This document shows, one piece after another, positions 1-9,062 of a stretch of 64,000 nt of DNA. How positions within the stretch are numbered: the first letter of the stretch is position 1; the number at the start of each line of letters is the position of its first letter. Source of the stretch: Erpobdella octoculata (taxonomy: Eukaryota > Annelida > Clitellata > Hirudinida > Erpobdellidae); contig OZ022241.1 of assembly GCA_963978895.1 (NCBI GenBank), forward strand, positions 21,424,573-21,488,572, read 5' to 3'. A model generated the notes under the pieces. It searched no databases. It saw only the letters and a program-made list of their open reading frames with translations, and was not told the DNA's origin. The translations under genes and the position numbers were made by a program.

Positions 1-507
1 TAAATAATTGTGTCCTCAACCTCATTATTGAAAGATTTAAAAATAGTTTTTGTTTACGTTTTAAGTTCGCAAAGATGAAATGTAGAATTTCTGACTTCGT
101 TTCTATTTTAAGTACTTTGAGAATTATCTTGATTTAGTTTTAGTTAGTTTGGGTAGAGAGAGATCATATTATATTTTATATTCACTAGCTATTAATTTTT
201 CTTGTAAAACCTGACAAAAAGCAGACGACTATTGAAATGTTTGTAAGTTGTAAACATTGTTTCAATGTCAAAACTGTTTGCTTGTGTCTATATTGAAAAA
301 CAGCAAACATTTTGACTATGATATGATGTGCATTTTTCTACAATGTGTCTTTATCACTGAATCATCTCATTTTACTTTTCCCATCAATATAATTGTTGCT
401 ATCAACATCATTGCAAACAGTTCTCTTTTTATACACCTTATGAATTATAGTTTATTCTTATTTTGTTATGGGACAATAAGTGTCCTTGATCCTTGAAGAA
501 AAATAAC
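1..507. repeat. Unclassified dispersed repeat B, copy 1
   Basis: This segment matches 42565-43075 almost base for base in the same orientation, ending in both places at a gaagaaaaataac motif. A more diverged part recurs at about 23995-24215. A short open frame at 257-496 is present but is hydrophobic, resembles nothing I know and is not conserved in the third copy, so I do not call a gene. The segment may be truncated at the window edge. Confidence 0.7.
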
Positions 508-592
508 GACCGGGATCGTGAGAGCGACCGGATCGTGAGAGCGACCGGGATCGTGAGAGCGACCGGGATCGTGAGAGCAAAGAAACGGGAGC
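508..592. repeat. Purine-rich minisatellite, 18-bp unit
   Basis: Four near-identical copies of an 18-bp unit (gaccgggatcgtgagagc), followed by the motif aaacgggagcgagaaaa. The same unit occurs at 41400-41430 and 41895-41960, and degenerate forms lie just upstream of Helitron 3' ends at 18890-19080, 21290-21410 and 27060-27210. Confidence 0.8.
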
Positions 593-1152
593 GAGAAAAT
601 CAATAAAAAAATTTTGCTACTATATATATTTATTATTTAAGTTCAATAGAGGTTTCTTAAAAATAAAATTTTAACGTGTTAACGAGTAGCCACTTTGCAT
701 ATTTGAATATTTTGCATAATTAGCCACAGTGAGCTAGACTCGATTGTCCAATCGCAGCGTCTGTTTATGTTTCGATTTCTCGGTTTCTTTGGTATACGGT
801 CCGACTTTATTCGATAACTTTTTTATTTATTAACTTTGAGAAGCGAAAGTTATATTGTTGGATTTGATATTGAATTATCTAAAAAGAAGCGTCTCGGATA
901 TACCCAGGGCAGAAGTTTAAAGCAAGATCGATTTTCTCAAAGTAGAGCCAATGTTGATTTTATGCAATTTTCAGCGGAAAATCGTCGTTTTTCGCTTATA
1001 ACTTTTTTATTTGTTGAACCGAAGACAATCCAAATATACCATTCAATTTCATTTTTTATACCCCATCCAACAATGTATAGCACAGCCCCAGGGCAAGCAA
1101 TTTTTTTTTGTTTAATTAGCATTGCCAGCCTCGAGGCTAACTTCACACACAT
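580..1152 (+). repeat. Solo copy of the long terminal inverted repeat (family A)
   Basis: Matches the right terminal repeat of the 34448-42528 element (41960-42528) and, inverted, its left terminal repeat. It ends with cctcgaggctaacttcacac. A frame of about 100 codons is open in all three copies but begins with TTG and has no recognisable domain, so it is treated as non-coding. No matching second end is visible nearby, so this is a solo end or one cut by the window edge. Confidence 0.7.
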
Positions 1153-1331
1153 GTTTTTCCTACTACCTGGCGGTTTTCTGTCATTAACTTCTTCTTTAAT
1201 TATATTTTCAATAAATTATTTGGATCAGTCGATTGGTAATTTAATTCTGTTTCTAATTATATTAATTTTATATTATAAAAATAACTAAAAACACCGAAAA
1301 TAATTTCTGCCGCTATTCTCCATAATTACCA

Positions 1332-1452
1332 ATCCAAATACACCATTCGATTTCATTTTTAGACCCCATCCAACAATGTATAGCACAGCCCCAGGGCAAG
1401 CAATTTTTTTTTAAATTAGCATTGCTAGCCTCGAGGCTAACTTCACACACGT
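1332..1452 (+). repeat. Second partial copy of the family A terminus
   Basis: The outermost 120 bases of the family A repeat, including cctcgaggctaacttcacac, appear again 180 bp downstream of the first copy. It has a few substitutions and a shorter T-run. Confidence 0.65.
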
Positions 1453-1533
1453 AACAAAAGTTATACCAGAACCAGAATGAAGCTAAAAAAACGGTCGCTG
1501 CTATTGCCCCGGTGGTTTGCAGTGGAAATAATC

Positions 1534-1765
1534 GGTAAAATTGCTACTGCGCCGGCAGTCCCGTATTAAAATTAAACCCTAACCCTAAACCATAACCCTA
1601 ACCGTAACTCTATCCCTACCCTTAACCCTTTAAAAAACATACGTACATCTTTATCAATTGATCGAAGAATCAACTGTTTTGGCAAAAGCGCCGGCTCAGT
1701 AGCAATTTTACCGCTTATTGCCCCGGCTAACGGCGCCCACTGCCTTGGTAATAGTTATAACGGAA
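1534..1765. repeat. Inverted GCCGGC-rich arms around a degenerate telomere-like tract
   Basis: The left arm reads ggtaaaattgctactgcgcc and the right arm, at about 1690-1712, is its inverse. Between them 1571-1630 holds imperfect CCCTAA repeats (aaccctaaccctaaaccata and variants). The arms belong to the same family as the minisatellite at 15650-15990 and the block at 22075-22180. The telomere-like run is short and mutated, so it is an interstitial tract, not a chromosome end. Confidence 0.6.
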
Positions 1766-1851
1766 AAAACAGCAGTCGTCGTAAATTTACAAACTTTTAA
1801 AAACGGTAAATTACCGTAAATGATTTACGGCGTAAATCGTACCCTTCGAGA

Positions 1852-1990
1852 TACAGATCGGTCCTTATAAAAAAAGTTATTAGCAAAAGAAGCTGCTCAA
1901 AAGTAAAACTCGCGAATCTGCTCAAAAGTAAAACTCGCGAATCTGTTTATAGTCCAGGAGAATTAAAAAAAAGCTGGCATAATTGGAAGC
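1852..1990. repeat. Dispersed repeat C
   Basis: Contains a 26-bp direct duplication (ctgctcaaaagtaaaactcg and following bases). The segment matches 24935-25060 in inverted orientation and, in part, 8815-8880. No coding potential. The following stretch, 1990-2470, is AT-rich and shows nothing I can identify beyond the 3' flank of the next gene. Confidence 0.6.
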
Positions 1991-3962
1991 AAAGCAGTTA
2001 GATATTTTGTTTTGTAGGTATATGTGTTAGCAACAATTAGTTAAAAATCCACCCTTCCAACTCATCGTATAAAAAAATTACAGACGATTTTCAAAATCGG
2101 CTTTAAAATCGGTAAAATAATTTAATCCAATTAGATGAAAATAACTAAAGTTTAAGCTGAATGCTTTATTGTTACTTATTACATGATATACAAACATTAA
2201 AAATTATCAATAAAAAAAATAAATAAAAAAACATAAAAAAAATAAACTGATTTATGGAGCCGTTTTTCCCTAAAATATACAATATATCAGCTCTTAAAAT
2301 CCATTTAAATAAAAATAACTCAATCTATAGATGAAAACTACCTAATGCAAAATATACATAAGTTAAAATTTGTCTCGCAACATTATATACGGATTCAAAT
2401 AAACTACTTTATTGTGTCGTTTTTGACTAAATGTACAAAATAAATTAAGATTATTAATAAAATTGCTTGTTACATACTATTTAATATACACATATTAAAA
2501 AGCATACATATAAATCCATAAATAATTTCCAATTTCAACATACAATAAAAAAAACAAACAGAAAAACAACAAAAACACCTAAAAATAACAATTTCTTTAT
2601 TTCCCGTCTTGTGTCCTTTGTAAAGATTCCTCAGATCATCAATATCAGTAGTAGTCAAAAACTCCATTTTCAATATTGATTCCAAAAGCAAAGCAAACAA
2701 AGCTGACTCTACTAAAAAGTGACCGCATTGTGCTCTAGCCACTGCCTTCCCTGTCATCATGTGAGTTATGGCTATGAGTCCATAACAGCACTGCAGCGCT
2801 TTTGTCAAACCTGAGCCGGCCATGACATGACCAATGCTGCCCAAATAATTCATCAAGACATGAAACCCACCTAGACGACATACTATGTTCAGTTTGGATG
2901 AATGCACAATATCAACAGCCTTTAACCACAGCGGCTGGTCGAAAGTCACACAAGCCGTTGGAATGTTGAGCTTTTCAGCCTGGCGTTCTATGAAAGTTAA
3001 CGTGGAAAAAATACAAGACATGTCATTAGGGTTCAAATCAATAATCGGAAGCATCCTTATGTCTGATGATGATCTGAAATCTTCGTCAGGTTTACAAGCA
3101 TGTTCCATAAAGCCGGACCAATTTGGCCTTTGCTGATCTTCATCTAAGCACAAGATACCAATTTTCCAGGCAAGTTCCAAGTTTAAAGAAGGAGGCAACA
3201 CAGAAGGAAAATTTAAGTGAGAGATGGGCTTGTAAGACATCAATGATAATGATGACTTGTCGGGGAATGTGTATCCCAATATAGGAATACCTCGGTTTTT
3301 CAAAACACAACTGGATTTTAGGTGTGACAATCGAGGTACAGCTGATTCAGCATAGTGTCCTGACCCTAATCGATCACACGGAGTAGACATTAATATGATG
3401 TCCATACCGTGAAAGGTACCACTTCCATCTAAAGTGATAATGTTGTGGTCAAGATTATCACCAGACCATTGCGTAAAACAATGAGGAAAAGACTGAGGAG
3501 TATCAGGGGAGTCATTCTGAACCACTGATTGTTGAAAAAGTTTAACTTCATCATATGAAATTGAAAATCCCAACCGTGACAGCAAATCAAGCAGCCGTCT
3601 AGATCCAAAGGCGTGATCTAAACTAACTCCAATGCCAAACAAAATTGGAGAGATAAGAGATCTTTGTCTTGCCCCCTGCACAATAGAATGACATATGGAA
3701 ACTTGTTTTATTTCATTACAAACAATATTTTCAATTAAGATTTTCAACAAACTAGGAATCCACCTTTTGGCATTTTCAATATTTGAGAAATCATCAGTTC
3801 CTGGATACGTTTCATTTGAGGACATTTCCCTTATTTGAGCTCTTATCAATTTTGCTGCTGCCACTATGATACGTTCACTCTCATCTTCTATGCTACTCTT
3901 TTTTCAGCATACCATTGATTAGTTATAATGTGAGATGCCATGTTACGGAAGCAAATAACATT

Positions 3963-5937
3963 GGTAAAGGTTCCCTTGGACGGCCCGTGTGGCGGATTAA
4001 TACATAATTCTCGGCTATAATTAACTATAAACACGATTAAAAGTAAACACTAGTTTAAAAATTATGATAATTAGTATAAGTAATTTATTTAAAATGAGAA
4101 AATGTCATATAAAAAAATAAATAATGTAATTATAATTTATGTATGTTTGAGTTTTAAGAAAAAGTTTAAACGAAGAATTTGAAGAAGTTTAAACGAAGGA
4201 ATCGCGTACCGTGTTATATAGTGACTAGCCGGGTTAAACCGTTGCTTCTCTCGCCTTTTGTTCGTTATCGTTTTTTACTCTCTTTTTCTTCGCCATTATC
4301 TCGCTCCCGCTCCCATATATTTTTTATCCCTCCTAACTTTTTGTAATAAAAAAGCATCCAGGCATGACACGAACTAGCAAATCGTTAGATTTTGGGTGGC
4401 TCTGAAAAGAGCCGTTTAATAGCTACACTGTCACCAGAGTCACACGGGAAAATGTTCGCTGATTGCCACGAGGAAGCATCCAAAAAGTTCGGCTCGGCGG
4501 AACTCGTTGCGAAAGACAAATTCATCCATATATGAGGTAAACAGAGCTCTACTTGTGCCAAACTGCCTCTTCAACTTCCTCTTTGCCCGCATCCACAAGT
4601 TCTCCACGTTCTGTGTATGAACTTCTGGATCATTCGGATCCACGAAGTTCTCCTGGTGAATGACGACGGAGTGTGTGTAGATGCCGTTTCCTATGGCAGG
4701 AATGTTAGCATAAGATGCCCAGCCATCTGAAATGATATGCGTTCCTGGGAGGATATGTTGTTGAATGCAGGCTAACAGCGTGTCGGCTGTCCTGTTGGGT
4801 ACCTCCACCAGAAAGCACCTACCACTTCCGCGTTCAATACCACCAAAAACCCAGTGGCCTTCATGATATTGGCCACGGTGGTACTTTCGGTGGAAGTACT
4901 TCGACTCATCTATCTCGACAACAAGAGGCTCTCCGTTGCAGTCATACCCGCCAACTTCAGATGGATGGTTTTGAATCCAGAAACTACAGGTCTCTCTGAA
5001 AAAATTGCACCAATCAATTGCAACTCTTTTCGATCTCAACCGGGACTCTCACATCATTACCTTTTGTGGCATATCCGTGCTCCAGCAATAGGCCATCATG
5101 ATTATCTGCTTCATTGACAGATGACTTTGTTCGAAGTACGATCCAGCTCTTACAGATTTTCTTGACCCACAGCCGCCACACTTCCAGCGTCTTCCATCAA
5201 TTCCTTCAACGTAGAGATGTAACGAACAGGCCCGACCGCACGTGATACACTGCCTAGTGTTTGCGATCAACCTTCTTCTTGCACAAAAACGCAAAGCAGA
5301 CTCAGCATCAGTGAACTCTGGCAACAGCGTATCTAAGCACCACTCTTCCAAACTAATAGCAGCCGGATCTAAAACTTCGTTCATCGGAACTATACTTGCA
5401 ACATTCACTCCCGCCATAGCTTAAAATACAAAGACGCAAATACACAATGTTCGCTTACAAATATTCAAATTTTGACGTTGCTTCGAATAAACTACTTTTT
5501 TTAACATTTATTTTTTAGTTTTTCTTTATTAAAAATTTGAAATTTCGTTTATTTAAAGAAGTTAACTTAGTTTAATAATTTCCAATTTTCTTACTTCTTG
5601 CAAACCGTCCCGATTTACCGGGCGGTGAGTTTTAAAATTTTAATGGAATTTTTATTTACAACTGATAGTTTGTTTTATAAATAAAATTTTATTATAAACT
5701 AATTTTATTTATTTTTTATTCATTTCATTCATACGATCATCGTACCTCACCACTCACAACTACGATGTAAATAGGGCTTGAAAGGGTACTACTTACGTTT
5801 TCAAAGTCTCTCAAATTACGATAAATGTTTTTTTTTTAAATTAAAATTGGTATTAAATTTGTTTTTTTATGTTATTGTGACAAAATAAAAATAATACGAT
5901 TATTTTTCGGCACGGGCCGTCCAAGGGAACCTTTACC
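3963..5937 (-). mobile_element. Merlin DNA transposon, nearly intact
   Basis: Perfect 27-bp terminal inverted repeats (3963-3989 and 5911-5937, starting GGTAAAGGTTCCCTTGGACG) are flanked by 8-bp target duplications ATAACATT at 3955-3962 and 5938-5945. The single gene is an ISXO2/IS1016-type transposase, which together with 8-9 bp duplications defines the Merlin superfamily. Removing the element and one duplication rejoins the host reading frame, so its boundaries are exact. The remaining interior (3990-4440 and 5420-5910) is AT-rich with no second gene. Confidence 0.93.
4440..5417 (-). pseudogene. Merlin transposase with one in-frame stop
   Basis: Cut-and-paste transposase of the IS1595/ISXO2-like DDE family. 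From the ATG at 5417 the first 122 residues include a zinc-ribbon-like segment (CITCGRACS... WKCGGCGSRKSVR). A TGA at 5049-5051 interrupts the frame, which then continues without a shift (ESRLRSKRVAIDW) for about 200 residues to 4440. Catalytic acidic residues are visible in order: VVEIDESKYF, HIISDGWASY and NVENLWMRAK. Total length of about 325 residues is usual for the family. TGA at a position that could have been CGA suggests a single transition; read-through or an alternative start is possible but not needed. Confidence 0.9.
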
Positions 5938-6708
5938 ATAACATTTTTCCGACCACAAATTTCGGCAAAAAATATGTGCTCAGCGTAGCGTTCTTCCAGC
6001 TTTCGTTTTATATGTTTTAATGAATACACTTCACCATCTTCCGATAATTCTTGCATTTTAATTCAGCTATTGTATAAATTCCTTGATCTTCGTCTTCTAA
6101 CCAGTCACACAGTTTTTCAAAAGTAATTAACATGTTGTTATCTGGATGTCGACCTGGATGGTTTCGGCCAGCGGTATTATCTCCGACATGTGATGATTGA
6201 CATTTTAGGAACACAGAATGACACACTCTGTGGTAACGAGCTTCTTCAGCTGGTAAGTCATTGCATGAATTTAACCTACCAAGAACTTCTACACTCCATG
6301 CATTATTTCTTTTGTGGCAAGTTTCAATTATAGTTTCTCTGAATTTCAATGTCATCACAGTACTTGATTCTTCTTTTAAATGTTTTTTACTTTCTCCAAA
6401 AACTATTTTTCCACACAAAAAAACAATGTTGCTTCCAATTGAAAGTGTCGACAGACGATCGTAATAATTACTTAAAATTCTCTTGATCAACACCAACACC
6501 ATCTGCATGCTGCTCATTCTTTCGTTGCAATTGATCGAAACTTCTTTTGTTAGTGTAGTCTCTCCGGCAATGATAATGAACATTAGCTACATTTGGTTTA
6601 TTTAACAGATACTCTGTTAACTGTTCATCACCACGTAAAACGCTGAATTGACATAACGTTTCAATACCTTACCTAGTGTAACCATCTTGAGTAATCTTGA
6701 CTGTATAA

Positions 6709-8484
6709 TAGGTAGTCGCATAAACGAAACGCGCCTAAGCGCGTCGCGCTTGAACATGCAAGGCTAAAAAGTTTATTAGGCGCAGTGGATGGGAAAAAAG
6801 AGGTGTTACGAGATTGCTTATTTCTCAGGGTGTAATAAAGCCACATTAGAAATGGTTACATAAAAATACTTGTAATAAATGTCTGACTTCAAATTTGTCT
6901 ATATAAATGAGTTCGCACAGTTCATTTTCCTTTCACTTTGATTCAAAAGTTAGTCTTTATTGATTTAAGGCTTTTATTTCATAGGTCATTGACGCTAAAA
7001 TATGGTTTTAGGCTTAAAAAATTTCGTTTCTTTTCTTCTATAACAATGTTAAATTTGGTAGCTATACGAGCTCTCCCAGTTACACAAATCGAGTTTTAAG
7101 TGGATAGGGTGGTGCTTAAAATTTGAGCACCGCGCGCCAGCTAAACTCTAAGCACGCTCTAGGAATTATATAGATTTTAGATAGTGTTTGAGTCTCTATA
7201 TCTCGTCTTGGAGACCTCGCTGTAAAATAAATTTAGTTTCATTCGAAAGGTTATTAACTCTATTATAACATAGTAAAATTTCATAACACAGCTAAGTCTC
7301 TAACTATAAAAATTACTTCGTTAATGTAGATCGTGTAGCAGCGCATAACCGTAGGCGCGCTGCACCTGACGTAGATAATATCGATTTTAAGATAGTGTTT
7401 GAGTCTCTATATCTCGTCTTGGAGATCTCGCTGTAAAATAAATTTAGTTTCATTCGAAAGGTTATTATGTCTATTATAACATAGTAAAAATTCATAACAC
7501 TGCTAAGTCTCTAACTATAAAAATAACTTCGTTAATGTAGATCGTGTAGCAGCGCATAACCGTAGGCGCGCTGCACCTGACGTAGATAATATCATATCGA
7601 TTTTAAGATAGTGTTTGAGTCTCTATATCTCGTCTTGGAGATCTCGCTGTAAAATAAATTTAGTTTCATTCGAAAGGTTATTATGTCTATTATAACATAG
7701 TAAAAATTCATAACACTGCTAAGTCTCTAACTATAAAAATTACTTCGTTAATGTAGATCGTGTAGCAGCGCATAACCGTAGGCGCGCTGCAACTAACGTA
7801 CATAATATAATTTTTAAGATAGTGTTTTTTGAGTCGTGAATGTAGAACGTGTTAAGTGTTAAGTGAAGTTCTTTGTAATAACCAACCTGTTCGTAAAAAA
7901 CCATAAGCAAATACATTTTCTATTTATAGATTTTCCATTTGAAATTTAACGTCCCCTCTACTGTCTACTACAAATAAGCTTTTAACTCTAATATAATGTA
8001 CAGTTATTTTTTACGTAACTGGAATTCACTTTCACACAAAAATTTTTTAACTCCGCCTCGAGTATCTCGAGCCAGTCCCAAGCCTGGTGAAAGGAGGAGG
8101 GAATTTTTTATTTAATTGTCTCAATAAAATTATCTATAATGGTTTTTGTTTCTGTTATATTTTCTTATAATGACATATCTGATATGAGAAATAAATATTC
8201 TTAACCTATACGTGAAAAGCTCTATTAGGCATTAGGCCCGGCGTTCTTTTGCGCTGTGCGCTCATGCACGCTGTAAACTACGCTTCTACGTTGTACCCCA
8301 GTTTTTAACGGACGCACGCAGTCCATGTTCGATCGAGGTATGCGAACTTTGATTAGTTATATCTTTTTTAAATTAACTTTTTTTAACACTTTAAGGTATA
8401 TTTGAACTCAGATTTTACACCTTTATTTAAAAATATTACTGAAATTTAAAAAAAATAATTTTGAAATTTTTATGCGACTACCTA
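6709..8484. mobile_element. Non-autonomous transposon with 8-bp target duplication
   Basis: Ends are perfect inverted repeats of 16 bp (TAGGTAGTCGCATAAA at the left, inverse at the right) with target duplications CTGTATAA at 6701-6708 and 8485-8492. Excision rejoins the Cys/His-rich reading frame. The interior has no transposase; most of it is a 215-bp tandem repeat. The 8-bp duplication suggests hAT or a related superfamily, but the terminal sequence does not decide this. Confidence 0.8.
7165..7830. repeat. Tandem repeat, about 215-bp unit, three copies
   Basis: Each unit contains gagtctctatatctcgtctt, cattcgaaaggttatta and gtagcagcgcataaccgtag in that order. Three units follow each other head to tail and differ by only a few bases, with a partial unit at the left. 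They lie inside the element 6709-8484, so the array probably moves with it. Confidence 0.85.
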
Positions 8485-8559
8485 CTGTATAACAGACGTT
8501 GTCGGAACAGAATTCAGTTTGACAAACTAAACATACCATTTCATTTAGTTCACCCATTT

Positions 8560-9062
8560 CGAAAAAAAACAATAAAAACTCCAAAAAATAGATGTTTTAC
8601 AAAATACTAACTTAGAAAATCGATGTTTTACGACAATTTACGAAAATACTAACTTATCGCTCACTACGGTAAATCTCTATCAAAAAAGCGTCAAAAAACC
8701 AATTTCCTATATGACAACCGATTTTTGCAGGAAGAATCATAAACGTATTACAAACAAAATATCCAAAAATCAGCTTGCTGCAAATTTTGTCTAGGTACAA
8801 CAAGGAAAATTTTTAATTCTCCTGGACTATTATTAACGCCAAATAATCAGAAGCCAGCTTTTTCTAATTCTGCGTAAAAAGTGACACTTAATTAAAAAAT
8901 TATCTCCACGAATTCTAAACTTCTTATGCTCAAATGCTCATAAAACAGTTTAGTTATTTATTTCTATATTTTTTTAACGAAACTTTTATTTTCCGTTTGC
9001 TCGTGGAGCTCGAGCTGCCGAAGAATTTTGTTGATTATCGAATGCTTTAACTATTTTAACTA
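8560..9062. repeat. Gene-free spacer with repeat C and D fragments
   Basis: 8815-8880 resembles repeat C (1852-1990). 8890-9055 is the inverse of about 24780-24930 (shared words include aaacagtttagttatttatt and ttttattttccgtttgctc). No open frame or RNA gene is supported. Confidence 0.5.

Larger units (their letters stand above)
2470..8557 (-). pseudogene. Broken gene of an uncharacterised Cys/His-rich protein family, split by two transposons
   Basis: Reading right to left, an ATG at 8557 opens a Cys-rich start (MVCLVCQTEFCSDNV). The frame resumes after the insertion at 6709-8484 through a second Cys/His segment (VHYHCRRDYTNKRSFD), a CFFCGK motif, SVEVLGRLNSCNDLPAEEA with downstream Cys, and FEKLCDWLED. 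It then continues through SLKHIKRKLEERYAEHIFFA into CGRKNV. It stops at the Merlin insertion (3963-5937) and resumes with FRNMASHIITNQWYAEKK, then a 464-residue open frame at 2470-3864 with NIITLDGSGTFHG, PNWSGFMEH and VTFDQPLWLKAV. Two in-frame TAA codons (about 6660 and 6470), a 2-base insertion near 6420 and a frame change near 6060 mark decay. From memory, similar proteins are repeated in cnidarian and mollusc genomes; function unknown. A diverged second copy is at 54080-55110. Confidence 0.7.

Noticed and set aside
836..1288. A 100-150 codon open frame repeated at 34460-34762 (minus) and 42213-42536
   Set aside because: It starts with TTG, differs by both silent and non-silent changes, has no domain and lies within the family A terminal repeat; openness of three related copies is not independent evidence.
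1571..1630. True telomere
   Set aside because: Only a few imperfect CCCTAA units, flanked by ordinary repeat sequence on both sides.
7313..7495. Small open frame in the 215-bp tandem repeat
   Set aside because: It shifts or breaks in the neighbouring units, so no coding constraint is visible.
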